Positions 42,806 to 52,238 of a stretch of 64,000 nucleotides of DNA are shown here, piece after piece. The DNA is taken from assembly GCA_964515905.1 (NCBI GenBank), contig CAZEWK010000047.1, forward strand, positions 54,454-118,453, read 5' to 3'. Made by a program: the position numbers and the translations under genes. Each line of letters starts with the position of its first letter. The first letter of the stretch is position 1. This stretch comes from GCA-2712985 sp964515905. GTDB lineage: Bacteria > Pseudomonadota > Alphaproteobacteria > UBA7887. Under the pieces are notes generated by a model, which was given only the letters and a program-made list of their open reading frames with translations, was not told the origin of the DNA and searched no databases.

Positions 42806-43495
42806 ATGAAAGCTGCTGTCATCGTTTTTCCCGGTTCCAATTGTGACCGCGACTTGGCGGTTGCACTAGAGCAACTTTGCGGGAAACAAGTTTTCCTTGT
42901 TTGGCATGGGGAAAACAGCCTACCAAAAACGGATTTAATTGCTATCCCAGGCGGATTCTCCTATGGAGACTATCTGAGGCCTGGTGCAATGGCTGCCCAT
43001 TCACCCATTATGGAGGCGGTCATCCGATCGGCTAGAAAAGGTGTTGCCGTATTAGGTATATGTAACGGGTTTCAAATACTCACCGAATGCGGATTGCTTC
43101 CGGGAGTCTTAATGCGAAATCGGGACCTAAAATTTCTATGCACTGCCACTGCGCTGGAAGTCAGCACCACTGAGTCGATTTTCACGTCCGAGTACACCCC
43201 AAATGAATTTGTCACCATGCCAATTGCCCACAACGAAGGTAACTATTTTGTTGATAACAATACCTTAGAGGAGCTTGAGTCAGAAGACCGTATTGCGTTT
43301 CGTTATGGTAACAATACATCAACTTCAGTGATTCAAACTTCTCCAAACGGTTCCATCCATTCTATTGCTGGAGTCCTAGACAATAGCAGACGAATCCTAG
43401 GTATGATGCCGCATCCAGAACGTGTAATTGACGCAGCACACACAAGTACGGACGGTCAGCGCTTGTTCAATTCCTTATTGCATAATCTTACATGA
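42806..43495 (+). CDS. purQ: Phosphoribosylformylglycinamidine synthase subunit PurQ
   Basis: Glutamine amidotransferase subunit supplying ammonia to PurL; 229 residues. It opens VIVFPGSNCDRDLAVAL, has the nucleophile cysteine in VLGICNGFQIL, and the His-Glu partners in GMMPHPERVID. The segment PGGFSYGDYLRPGAMAA is typical. Its last four bases overlap purL as ATGA, so the two are translationally coupled. Confidence 0.97.
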   Translation: MKAAVIVFPGSNCDRDLAVALEQLCGKQVFLVWHGENSLPKTDLIAIPGGFSYGDYLRPGAMAAHSPIMEAVIRSARKGVAVLGICNGFQILTECGLLPGVLMRNRDLKFLCTATALEVSTTESIFTSEYTPNEFVTMPIAHNEGNYFVDNNTLEELESEDRIAFRYGNNTSTSVIQTSPNGSIHSIAGVLDNSRRILGMMPHPERVIDAAHTSTDGQRLFNSLLHNLT

Positions 43496-45666
43496 ATACT
43501 GTGACCACAGAACTGGCAGCCGAAATGGGATTGTCACACAGAGAATTTGCAGAGATTAAATCTTTGCTTGGCCGATTACCAAATTTTACAGAACTTGGGA
43601 TATTTTCGGCGATGTGGAGCGAACACTGTTCATACAAATCGTCTCGAAAATGGTTGTCAATGCTACCTACTGATGCTCCTTGGGTTATTTGCGGTCCAGG
43701 AGAAAACGCTGGGGTGATTGATATCGGAGACGAACAAGCTTTGGTGTTCAAAATGGAGAGCCATAACCATCCCTCTTATATCGAACCATACCAAGGGGCA
43801 GCCACGGGTGTTGGAGGGATCTTGAGAGACGTCTTTACCATGGGAGCCCGTCCTATCGCTTCACTCAATTCGTTACGTTTCGGAGAACCGGATCATCCTA
43901 AGACGAAATATTTATTGGACGGTGTTGTGGCTGGAATCGGCGGTTATGGAAATTGTATAGGTATCCCAACAGTCGGAGGCGAATGTACTTTCGATAAACG
44001 GTACAACGGCAATATTTTAGTGAATGCTATGTCTGTAGGGATAACCAAAAAAGATAAAATTTTTTATGCTCAAGCAACTGGAAAGGGGAGCCCAGTCGTC
44101 TACGTAGGTTCTAAGACAGGGCGGGATGGCATCCATGGAGCGACAATGGCTTCTGCTGCATTTGATACGGAATCTGATTCTAAGCGCCCAACCGTTCAGG
44201 TTGGTGATCCTTTCACAGAAAAATTGCTTCTGGAGGCCTGTTTAGAACTGATGTCCGGCGATTCTATCACCGGGATTCAGGACATGGGTGCTGCTGGATT
44301 AACCTCGTCCGCTGTTGAGATGGCCTCTAAAGGCGAAGGAGGAATCGAGCTAGATCTCGACCAAGTACCGCGTCGCGAGGCTAATATGTCCCCCTACGAA
44401 CTGATGCTATCGGAGAGTCAAGAGCGTATGTTGATGGTATTGCAACCTGGGGCAGAGCAGGAAGCACAGAGAGTATTTAAAAAATGGAATTTAGATTTTT
44501 CCGTCATTGGTCACGTCACAAACTCGGATCGACTAGTTCTAAAAAGCGAAGGTGCTACTGTTGCTGATCTCCCCATTCGACCGTTGGCTGAAGGGGTTAG
44601 TTATGAGCGACCATGGACACCACCGCCGACACCGCATAGACTTCCGGAAATTCGGCACACACCCGTACTGGACTCACTCCTCTCTCTTCTATCCAGTTCC
44701 GACCTCTGCTCTCGAAAGTGGATATGGGAACAATACGACCAATCAGTAATGGCAGATACAATAATGGGTCCTGGATCAGACGCTGCCCTAGTTCGCATTC
44801 ATGGGACAAAAAAAGCAATCGCCATCAGTTCTGATTGTACGCCTCGTTATTGTGAAGCTGATCCAAGAATTGGTGGCCAGCAAGCTGTTGCAGAATGTTG
44901 GCGTAACCTGACCTCTGTGGGTGCTACGCCACTAGCACTTACTGATTGCCTAAATTTTGGAAATCCTGAAAAAGCAATCGTTATGGGCCAGTTTATTACT
45001 GCTATCGAAGGAATGGCTGAGGCATGCAGGGAGCTAAACTTTCCTGTCGTATCAGGCAATGTTTCGTTTTATAACGAAACTGAGGGATGCAATATTCCTC
45101 CAACACCGCAAATCGGCGGCGTCGGCCTTATAGATGACTGGCGCCTGAGCGTCGGTTTGGCACTTAGTCCACGTTGCGAGACAATGATTCTTATTGGCGA
45201 TGGAGTCGGCCACTTAGGCCAATCACTTTATGCAAGAAAAATCTTTGGAGAGGATTTTGGACCTCCCCCACCTGTCCATCTGCAAGTCGAACGCCGGAAT
45301 GGAAATTTTATTCGGGAAATTATTCGAAAGGGCCTGATTACCGCCTGCCATGATATTTCCGACGGTGGGCTGCTAGTAGCTGCCGCCGAAATGTGTATAG
45401 CGGGTGTCCGCGGCCTATCTCTTAATATTGATCAAGATCCCGGATCATTGTTTGGCGAAGACCAGGGGCGCTATTTGATCACTATGACATCTCAATACCT
45501 CGAAACTGTCATTGCGGAAGCTGCTAAAGCCAGAGTACACGCAAAAATTATAGGTACCGTAGGCGGCCAAACATTGACTCTCAACACTGCCGATGCCATA
45601 TCGGTCTCACAGTTAATTGAAATTAACGATTCCTGGTTGCCAGACTATACGGCTACCAGCATATAG
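43492..45666 (+). CDS. purL: Phosphoribosylformylglycinamidine synthase subunit PurL
   Basis: ATP-dependent FGAM synthase, 724 residues, the small-PurL form. Motifs: MWSEHCSYKSSR, KMESHNHPSYIEPYQGAATGVGG, SLNSLRFG, GGECTFDKRYNG, then in the second half SDCTPRYCEADPRIGG and GNVSFYNET. The C-terminal ACHDISDGGLLVA motif is intact. Start overlaps purQ. BolA and GrxD follow within 30 bases each, probably on the same transcript. Confidence 0.98.
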   Translation: MNTVTTELAAEMGLSHREFAEIKSLLGRLPNFTELGIFSAMWSEHCSYKSSRKWLSMLPTDAPWVICGPGENAGVIDIGDEQALVFKMESHNHPSYIEPYQGAATGVGGILRDVFTMGARPIASLNSLRFGEPDHPKTKYLLDGVVAGIGGYGNCIGIPTVGGECTFDKRYNGNILVNAMSVGITKKDKIFYAQATGKGSPVVYVGSKTGRDGIHGATMASAAFDTESDSKRPTVQVGDPFTEKLLLEACLELMSGDSITGIQDMGAAGLTSSAVEMASKGEGGIELDLDQVPRREANMSPYELMLSESQERMLMVLQPGAEQEAQRVFKKWNLDFSVIGHVTNSDRLVLKSEGATVADLPIRPLAEGVSYERPWTPPPTPHRLPEIRHTPVLDSLLSLLSSSDLCSRKWIWEQYDQSVMADTIMGPGSDAALVRIHGTKKAIAISSDCTPRYCEADPRIGGQQAVAECWRNLTSVGATPLALTDCLNFGNPEKAIVMGQFITAIEGMAEACRELNFPVVSGNVSFYNETEGCNIPPTPQIGGVGLIDDWRLSVGLALSPRCETMILIGDGVGHLGQSLYARKIFGEDFGPPPPVHLQVERRNGNFIREIIRKGLITACHDISDGGLLVAAAEMCIAGVRGLSLNIDQDPGSLFGEDQGRYLITMTSQYLETVIAEAAKARVHAKIIGTVGGQTLTLNTADAISVSQLIEINDSWLPDYTATSI

Positions 45667-45691
45667 TAAGGACTTAGCAAAGGATTTTTTT

Positions 45692-45931
45692 ATGGCCATG
45701 GATGCGGCAGAAATCGAGCGTCTAATTCGAGAAGCACTGCCAGACGCAAACGTCCGGATTGAAGATTTACGCGGAGACGGTGACCATTACGCGGCCTATG
45801 TAAGTTCAAATGCCTTTAAAGGGAAAAGTCGAGTACAACAGCACCAATTGGTATATCAAGCACTAAGAGGCGCAATGGGAGAACAACTGCACGCCTTAGC
45901 ACTCCAAACCTCTGTACTTGAAGAAACCTAA
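45692..45931 (+). CDS. bolA: BolA family protein
   Basis: A 79-residue BolA/IbaG-type protein that, with a monothiol glutaredoxin, shares a [2Fe-2S] cluster and is linked to iron homeostasis. Sequence: MDAAEIERLIREALPDANV, GDHYAAYVSSNAFKGKSR and QQHQLVYQAL, with the conserved cluster histidine near the end of the helix. The ATG at 45692 (MAMDAAE) is chosen; the upstream open codons overlap purL out of frame. It pairs with the grxD gene that starts 28 bases later. Confidence 0.94.
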   Translation: MAMDAAEIERLIREALPDANVRIEDLRGDGDHYAAYVSSNAFKGKSRVQQHQLVYQALRGAMGEQLHALALQTSVLEET

Positions 45932-45959
45932 CGAATTAGAGAAAACAGGAGCAGCTCAA

Positions 45960-46307
45960 ATGACCACGACCCAAGATAATCCAGCCGCAGAGCGAATCGA
46001 ACAAGAGCTTAATGATAACCAAGTTGTTTTATTTATGAAGGGAACACCTATTTTCCCACAATGCGGATTTTCCGCAACTGTCGTTCAGGTACTCACTCAT
46101 CTGGGGGTCAAATTTAAAAGCGTCGACGTATTGAACGAACCTCCGATTCGCGATGGGATCAAACAATATAGCCAATGGCCAACCATCCCCCAGTTGTACG
46201 TCAAGGGCGAATTTGTTGGTGGCTGTGACATAATTCGCGAAATGTATGAAACGGGGGAATTAACGGATTTATTTAAAGATAAAGGCGTTGAATTAGAAGA
46301 TGTTTAA
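45960..46307 (+). CDS. grxD: Monothiol glutaredoxin (Grx4/GrxD family)
   Basis: A 115-residue monothiol glutaredoxin with the CGFS active site in FPQCGFSATVVQVL. Also seen: VVLFMKGTPIF, SQWPTIPQLYVKGEFVGGCDI, the glutathione-binding TVP/GGxD elements (here TIP and GGCD). It transfers [2Fe-2S] clusters and acts with BolA. The ATG at 45960 has AGGAG about 9 bases upstream. It ends the purine/bolA transcript, just before a strong terminator. Confidence 0.96.
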   Translation: MTTTQDNPAAERIEQELNDNQVVLFMKGTPIFPQCGFSATVVQVLTHLGVKFKSVDVLNEPPIRDGIKQYSQWPTIPQLYVKGEFVGGCDIIREMYETGELTDLFKDKGVELEDV

Positions 46308-46332
46308 CCGAATGGCTTGAAGCATCTGAGAC

Positions 46333-46363
46333 AAAAAAAGCCGCCATACCAGGCGGCTTTTTT
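46333..46363. terminator. Bidirectional Rho-independent terminator between grxD and rpsD
   Basis: A perfect inverted repeat: GCCGCC (46340-46345), 6-base loop ATACCA, GGCGGC (46352-46357), flanked by an A-run on the left and a T-run on the right, which extend the pairing. It can end transcription from grxD on the plus strand and from rpsD on the minus strand. This is the clearest terminator in the window. Confidence 0.95.
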
Positions 46364-46380
46364 ACTAAACTTCTAACGAG

Positions 46381-46995
46381 TTAACGGGAATAATACTCAA
46401 TCACTAAATTCGGCTCCATTTGTACAGGATAAGGAACGTCAGCCAACATAGGTATCCGTACAAAAGTACCTTTCAACTTTTCAAAGTCTATTTCAATATA
46501 ATCCGGCACATCTCTCTCGATAGTTTGAGCCGCCTCAAGCACTACAGGATGCTGTTTCGATTTCTGCCTAATTTCAATTTGGTCACCTTCACGAACGCGG
46601 TAACTCGGGATATTAACCCTCTTTCCATTAACCATCACATGCCCATGGCTAATTAATTGCCGGGCCCCAAACACTGTCGGTACAAACAACATACGATAAA
46701 CAATTATATCTAGCCTCCGCTCTAATAGACCGATCAATTGCTCACTAGTATCGCCCTTAGCCTGCACCGCCTCTGCATATATACGGCGGAACTGCTTCTC
46801 ATTAATATTTCCGTAATAGCCTTTCAGCTTTTGCTTCGCCCGGAGTTGCGATCCAAAGTCGGATACCTTCCGTCGCCGCTGTCCATGTTGTCCTGGGGGA
46901 TAGTCCCGTTTATTAAAAGGGCTCTTCGGTCTACCCCACAAATTAACGGAAAGCCTGCGGTCAATTTTATACTTTGAGCTTAGTCTCTTGCTCAT
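46381..46995 (-). CDS. rpsD: 30S ribosomal protein S4
   Basis: Primary 16S rRNA-binding ribosomal protein, 204 residues. The N-terminus is SKRLSSKYKIDRRLSVNLWG, then PGQHGQRRRKVSDFGSQL, with the S4 RNA-binding domain at RLDIIVYRMLFVPTVFGARQ in parts and LISHGHVMVNGKRVNIPSYRV. The cysteine zinc motif of some S4 proteins is absent, as in most alphaproteobacteria. Stand-alone rpsD next to grxD/purL is common in this group, away from the main ribosomal operons. Confidence 0.98.
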   Translation of the reverse strand: MSKRLSSKYKIDRRLSVNLWGRPKSPFNKRDYPPGQHGQRRRKVSDFGSQLRAKQKLKGYYGNINEKQFRRIYAEAVQAKGDTSEQLIGLLERRLDIIVYRMLFVPTVFGARQLISHGHVMVNGKRVNIPSYRVREGDQIEIRQKSKQHPVVLEAAQTIERDVPDYIEIDFEKLKGTFVRIPMLADVPYPVQMEPNLVIEYYSR

Positions 46996-47093
46996 AAAGA
47001 CTCCAGTAGATTAATTAGGAAAAACACAAAAAATCTATATGCGTGCCGCACTATACGTACAGAAACCTGCCAGTCAACCACTAGTCTATTTCT

Positions 47094-47864
47094 TTAACTT
47101 AGTTTTGAAGGTTGTCTCGCCAATCCCGATATCACACCCCGAAGAGTACGGACCTCCTGTTCAGTCAATTCTGACCGCTGAAATATGTTTCTAATATTCT
47201 GTATCATGCGAGGTCGTTTTTCCTTAACCCTTAAAAAACCACAGTCATCGAGAGCGTGTTCTAGATGGGTAAATAACCCCTGCAATTCGGTTTTTGTAGC
47301 ACTCCTAGTATTTCCCATAACCAAAATATTAGCAGGCACAATATCTTTACTTCGGGACCATTCATAGCAAACCACGAGAACAGCCATGGCTAAATTTAGA
47401 GATCTAAATTGATCATTAGCTGGTATCTCGATAATTGCGTCTGAAAGAGCCAAATCGCTGTTTTCGAGACCACTTCGTTCCGGCCCAAAAAGGATACCCG
47501 ACAACTTACCATTTTCCCCAGTAACGCGCATGTTGTTTGCAGCATATTCTGGTGAAACTACTCTCTTAATCATGTCTCTTACTCGACCGGTCGACGCATA
47601 AACCGTGTGCAAATCCGAGATAGCTTCTTCAGTAGAATTAAACAATTTTACGTTTGATAATACCTCATCCGCTCCGGCTGCTGAGGCAATGGCATTATTA
47701 TTCGGCCATCCATCCCTTGGCCGCACCAATCGGAGTTCAGAAACTCCAAAATTTAGCATGGCCCGAGCCGCAGTCCCTATATTTTCTCCCAGCTGAGGAT
47801 CAACCAGTATTATTACGGGACTCGGCAAAGCCGGAGTCTCCCAATTATTAGAATGCTCCATCAT
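47094..47864 (-). CDS. trmJ: tRNA (cytidine/uridine-32-2'-O)-methyltransferase TrmJ
   Basis: SPOUT-class RNA 2'-O-methyltransferase of about 256 residues. Conserved parts are VIILVDPQLGENIGTAARAMLNFG, seen as PQLGENIGTAARAM, then LRLVRPRDGWPN, the SAM-knot block FGPERSGLENSDLALSD, and SLNLAMAVLVVCYEW. A C-terminal helical extension fits TrmJ over shorter TrmL. The ATG at 47864 is preferred to the TTG at 47891, which adds only unconserved residues. It lies about 70 bases downstream of cysS. Confidence 0.93.
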   Translation of the reverse strand: MMEHSNNWETPALPSPVIILVDPQLGENIGTAARAMLNFGVSELRLVRPRDGWPNNNAIASAAGADEVLSNVKLFNSTEEAISDLHTVYASTGRVRDMIKRVVSPEYAANNMRVTGENGKLSGILFGPERSGLENSDLALSDAIIEIPANDQFRSLNLAMAVLVVCYEWSRSKDIVPANILVMGNTRSATKTELQGLFTHLEHALDDCGFLRVKEKRPRMIQNIRNIFQRSELTEQEVRTLRGVISGLARQPSKLS

Positions 47865-47937
47865 AAAATATTTATGCTCATTGCAATTCAAACATTTAGT
47901 TTTGCCAACACGTCAGCAGCAACTTGCAAAATCACCA

Positions 47938-49338
47938 TCATTGCTCCCTTCGCCAGATCGTTGTGCCATCTGGTCGATCCTCAAGAACTATACCATCACT
48001 GAGCAATGATTTTCGAATTGCATCCGCAACTTCAAATTTCCGATTTTTCCTTGCAGCATTGCGTTCTTCTATCAAAGCAGCAATTTCTGTTTGTTCCTCA
48101 TCGAACCCTTGAAGAAGTGATCCCTGAAACCAAGTAACACTATCGTAACGCAGCAAGCCCAACAAATTTGCCCCTGTGACTAGTTCACGTCTAGCATCAG
48201 CAGCGTCTTCACCATCCGCTGAAATGCGGTTGCAAATTGCATCCAAATTTGCGACCGCCTTTGGCGTATTCATATCATCACATAATGCTCTCAAAACATC
48301 TGAATCGTTTGGAATGGGTTCCACTTGGTAGTCCCCAAGCGTGCGATACCATTTATCCAATTTTCGTTTCGCAGCTAATAACCCATGTTTTGTAAAATCA
48401 ATAGGCTGACGATAATGGGTCCCAAGCATCATAAGTCGTATTGATTCACCCCTCCACATACGCTCCCGTTCCCCTATCCCAAGAAGTTCATCGACGGTGT
48501 AAAAATTTCCAGCCGACTTTGACATTTTCTCCCCCTCGGACCGCAAATAACCGTTGTGAAGCCATATCTTAGCAAAAGACGAACCCGGGTACGCACAACG
48601 ACTCTGGGCAATTTCATTTTCGTGGTGAGGGAATATCAAATCTTCACCGCCACCGTGGATATCAAAAGTAGATCCCAGATACTTAATGCTCATTGCAGAA
48701 CATTCAATATGCCAACCTGGCCGGCCCCGACCCCATGGAGATAGCCAACCTATTTGTTTTTCATTGGAGGGTTTCCACAGCACAAAGTCGGCTGGATCTT
48801 TCTTATAGGGGGCTACCTCAACACGTGCTCCCGCGATCATTTCGTCACGATCCCTACCCGAAAGCTCCCCGTAACTATCTAGTATAGAAACAGAAAATAA
48901 AACGTGGCCGTCTGCCACGTAAGCTACACCTTTAGCAATTAACAAAGCGATAAGATCAATCATCTCACTTATATGTTTAGTCGCACGAGGTTGCACATCT
49001 GGGGCTAAAGCACCGAGCGCTTTAACGTCCATATCAAACTGTTCGATTGTTTTCCGAGTCAGATCATCAATATCTTCATTACGTTCCGCAGCGCGTACCA
49101 TGATTTTGTCATCTACATCCGTAATATTTCTAACGTATGTGACCTTGGAATATAACGTTCTCAAGAGACGGTAAAGAACATCAAAAATTATAATTGGACG
49201 CGCATTACCTACGTGAATTTTATCGTATACAGTCGGACCGCATACATACATTCGGATATTGCTGTCATCCAGCGGATCAAATCGCACCTTTTGCCTAGTT
49301 AAAGTGTTATAGAGGTGCAACTTCACCTTTCCCGACAT
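47938..49338 (-). CDS. cysS: Cysteinyl-tRNA synthetase
   Basis: Class Ia synthetase of about 466 residues charging tRNA-Cys. The HIGH-equivalent is KIHVGNARP in CGPTVYDKIHVGNARP, zinc ligands include that first Cys, and further downstream WHIECSAMS and the GGEDLIFPHHENEIAQ block. The KMSKS loop is GEKMSKSAGN. The start may be the ATG at 49338 or the TTG at 49344; a GGAGAA site upstream serves either. It follows nadE within a few bases. Confidence 0.97.
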   Translation of the reverse strand: MSGKVKLHLYNTLTRQKVRFDPLDDSNIRMYVCGPTVYDKIHVGNARPIIIFDVLYRLLRTLYSKVTYVRNITDVDDKIMVRAAERNEDIDDLTRKTIEQFDMDVKALGALAPDVQPRATKHISEMIDLIALLIAKGVAYVADGHVLFSVSILDSYGELSGRDRDEMIAGARVEVAPYKKDPADFVLWKPSNEKQIGWLSPWGRGRPGWHIECSAMSIKYLGSTFDIHGGGEDLIFPHHENEIAQSRCAYPGSSFAKIWLHNGYLRSEGEKMSKSAGNFYTVDELLGIGERERMWRGESIRLMMLGTHYRQPIDFTKHGLLAAKRKLDKWYRTLGDYQVEPIPNDSDVLRALCDDMNTPKAVANLDAICNRISADGEDAADARRELVTGANLLGLLRYDSVTWFQGSLLQGFDEEQTEIAALIEERNAARKNRKFEVADAIRKSLLSDGIVLEDRPDGTTIWRREQ

Positions 49339-49344
49339 GCTCAA

Positions 49345-51009
49345 CTATTCTCCGTGCACGAACCAATTAGTAATTGGATACCTACGGTCTTTTCCGAAGG
49401 CACGACGTGTAATTTTAACACCTGGAGGGCCCTGCCGTCTTTTGTATTCCGCCGTATAAAGGAGCCGTCGAATCCTCCGAACAGTTTTTATATCGTGTCC
49501 TTGTTCAGAAATTTTCTCTACACTCCACTCATTCTCAACAAGTTTTCTTAAAATGTCATCTAGTTGTTCATAAGGCGGCAAACTGTCTTGGTCCGTTTGA
49601 TCTGGCCGCAACTCCGCCGACGGAGGCTTGGATAATATATTCTCCGGAATGACAAGACCTTTTGGTCCCTCAAAACCCTTTGACCAATTCTGATTACGCC
49701 ATTGAGCTAGACTATATACTGTAGTTTTATACACATCTTTTAAGACAGAAAACCCACCACACATATCCCCATATAGAGTTGCGTACCCTACTGACATTTC
49801 TGATTTGTTACCTGTCGTTAAAACCATATGTCCCCGTTTATTAGAAAGGGCCATCAGAATTAAACCTCGCACCCGCGCCTGTACGTTTTCCTCTGCCTCG
49901 TTTGCTTCCGTTCCCTCGAATGCTCCTGAAAGCATATCTTCGAAAGACCCATGTGCTTTTTCAATTGGAATTGTCTCGCATTTTACTCCGAGAAAACTGG
50001 CACAGTTAGCCGCATCATCCAAACTATGTTTTGTTGAAAAACGGGAAGGCATCCGTACACACAAAACGCGATCTGCCCCAAGTGCATCAACGGCCACAGC
50101 AGCCGACAACGCTGAGTCTATCCCTCCAGAAAGACCGATAATGACACCAGGAAACTTATTTTTATTTACGTAGTCTTTAAGACCGACAAGCATGGCTCGA
50201 TAAACCGCTTCTAGACCGGTGGTTTCCCTTGCTCTACTACCGGCAGCACAGGTCCAATGTCCGTCCTCTGAGCACAACCAATCACTAACGTCTAATGCCT
50301 CTGTCCACGAAACTGACTGCAAACGCAAGCTCCTGTCGCGATCAAGAATAAAAGAACCCCCATCGAATACCAACTCATCTTGTCCGCCAACTTGATTCAC
50401 ATAAATTAGAGGTAAATTAGTCTCTGTTACCCGAGCAACAGCTAAATTAAGACGAGTGTGTTCTTTTTCTGTTTCATACGGAGAACCATTTAATACCACC
50501 AGTATCTGAGCTCCTGATTCTGTTAACGTTTCAGCAACATCCTCGAACCACATGTCTTCACATACCATTACACCAAGCCGAACGCCGCGACATACGATAG
50601 GACCGGCTAAAGGTCCCGGTTCAAATACACGAGACTCATCAAAAACCCCATAATTTGGCAACCTATGTTTATACCGACTACTCGCAATTCTGCCCGCATC
50701 AAGAAATAGGGCAGCATTGTAGAGTTTACCCTCATCGTACCATGGAGCTCCCACTAAAAGACTAGGCCCATCATCCAACGTATCGTTAGCTAGATCCTGT
50801 ACAGAATTCTTAACCTTATCTATAAACGCACTCCGCAACACCAGATCTTCAGGAGGGTATCCTGTGATCGCTAGTTCGCTCGAAACAATTAAGTCCGCTC
50901 CAAGATGAGCTGCTTCCATACGCACCCTTCGGAGGATTTCAATGTTGCCGTCGATGTCACCTACGATTGGATTTATTTGGGCTAAGGCAATTTTTAGTGT
51001 ATCCGCCAT
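49345..51009 (-). CDS. nadE: Glutamine-dependent NAD+ synthetase
   Basis: Two-domain enzyme (554 residues) forming NAD from deamido-NAD. The N-terminal nitrilase domain supplies ammonia from glutamine: Glu in SELAITGYPPEDL, Lys in YKHRLPNYGVFDE and Cys in LGVMVCEDMWF. The C-terminal synthetase has the P-loop GLSGGIDSALSAAVAV and LTTGNKSEMSVGYATLYGD, read here in parts. It is 21 bases downstream of pncB and immediately before cysS. Confidence 0.97.
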   Translation of the reverse strand: MADTLKIALAQINPIVGDIDGNIEILRRVRMEAAHLGADLIVSSELAITGYPPEDLVLRSAFIDKVKNSVQDLANDTLDDGPSLLVGAPWYDEGKLYNAALFLDAGRIASSRYKHRLPNYGVFDESRVFEPGPLAGPIVCRGVRLGVMVCEDMWFEDVAETLTESGAQILVVLNGSPYETEKEHTRLNLAVARVTETNLPLIYVNQVGGQDELVFDGGSFILDRDRSLRLQSVSWTEALDVSDWLCSEDGHWTCAAGSRARETTGLEAVYRAMLVGLKDYVNKNKFPGVIIGLSGGIDSALSAAVAVDALGADRVLCVRMPSRFSTKHSLDDAANCASFLGVKCETIPIEKAHGSFEDMLSGAFEGTEANEAEENVQARVRGLILMALSNKRGHMVLTTGNKSEMSVGYATLYGDMCGGFSVLKDVYKTTVYSLAQWRNQNWSKGFEGPKGLVIPENILSKPPSAELRPDQTDQDSLPPYEQLDDILRKLVENEWSVEKISEQGHDIKTVRRIRRLLYTAEYKRRQGPPGVKITRRAFGKDRRYPITNWFVHGE

Positions 51010-51030
51010 ATCAAAATATCATGCATCCAA

Positions 51031-52155
51031 CTATGGTTTTTTCTTCAAAAGAAATTCTCTTCCAATCTTCACTTCTGCCTTCCCGTCGTAAGCAACGATA
51101 TCCGCGGTTGCATAGGTCTCCGACCAATTTTCAGGAAGATAGGATCCAGTCCCTATAACATCTACGGGGGCATTTACTTGCGACATTAGTCTGCACTTAG
51201 CCGGAGTAAAACCTGAACTTGCGACGATTTTGACCTTGGCGAACCCTTGCTGATCGAGGCTCGAACGCAAATGATATAAGGCTGCCGCAGTCACCCCAGT
51301 ACCGACTAGCCAACGCAGTTCCGTTTCTGTTCGGTACTTACGGATTGCCTCCGGAACTTTATACTCCAAAATTTCGTAAGACCTAGCAGTATCCAGACCT
51401 TCTACAAATCGGCCACCATGCGTATCAAGGCGAAGACTAAGCTCTCCTGTCTGAGCTAAATCCGAAAATCGATTGCAAACTGCGAGTGCATCGGTAATTT
51501 CCTTGCCATAGTAATCTACTAATACAGTCAATGGTATCTCGGGGAACGTCTCGTTAAACATTTCTGCAGCACGAACAGTGGACCCTGCATATCCGATTAG
51601 GGCGTGAGGCATTGTGCCAAAACCTTCCTCCTGTTCAAAATAATGAGCAGTACCATCATTGGCACTTCCGATAAATCCAATCGCTCCATTCTCTAAACGA
51701 GCCCGCGCCGACCCAACACTTGCTGCATATGCCATCGAATCTGCCATTCCTTCACCAGCACAGTGCCGAGCATCCATGGCTAGGAAACGCACTCCTGGAA
51801 GGTCCCTACACATTTCATACGCATTATACGACGCTACACAAGGTGCCCCCAGCCGCTGCAAATATATTGTTTCTAGGTCTACCAAATCGGACATTTGACC
51901 GGAAATATATAATAGTGTCTCACCAGCTCCGACAATTGCACCCTCATCAAATTGAGGTTGGATATCAAATGTTGTGTCCCGTTCTTGAGCAGCACCACTA
52001 ATCCATTCAATTGCCAGGCGGGGGCAAAATATAACAGGTCTACGCATGAATACCGCATATGTGACCCGCAAATCACCATGTTGTCGGACAATCTTTCGGG
52101 TCCGTTTAAAATAGGTATCTGTGCGGCTCGATATATAAGTTTCAAATTCTGACAT
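51031..52155 (-). CDS. pncB: Nicotinate phosphoribosyltransferase, short archaeal-like form
   Basis: Converts nicotinate and PRPP to nicotinate mononucleotide, the entry to NAD salvage. At 374 residues it is shorter than the E. coli type. Family landmarks: YISSRTDTYFKRT, LGAPCVASYNA, the RHCAGEGMADS substrate loop, GTMPHALIGYAG, LVDYYGKEITDA, LRLDTHGGRF and VKIVASSGFTP with DVIGTGSYLPEN. The length and the lead-in resemble the compact Thermoplasma-type enzymes. The pncB-nadE pair gives an adjacent first and last step of nicotinate salvage. Confidence 0.9.
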   Translation of the reverse strand: MSEFETYISSRTDTYFKRTRKIVRQHGDLRVTYAVFMRRPVIFCPRLAIEWISGAAQERDTTFDIQPQFDEGAIVGAGETLLYISGQMSDLVDLETIYLQRLGAPCVASYNAYEMCRDLPGVRFLAMDARHCAGEGMADSMAYAASVGSARARLENGAIGFIGSANDGTAHYFEQEEGFGTMPHALIGYAGSTVRAAEMFNETFPEIPLTVLVDYYGKEITDALAVCNRFSDLAQTGELSLRLDTHGGRFVEGLDTARSYEILEYKVPEAIRKYRTETELRWLVGTGVTAAALYHLRSSLDQQGFAKVKIVASSGFTPAKCRLMSQVNAPVDVIGTGSYLPENWSETYATADIVAYDGKAEVKIGREFLLKKKP

Positions 52156-52238
52156 ATTGAAAATCTTAATCGCTCATAAAAAAGATATCGACAAAGTGAT
52201 ATCAACCATAAATCATTTCAACCCACTCAGATCCTATT

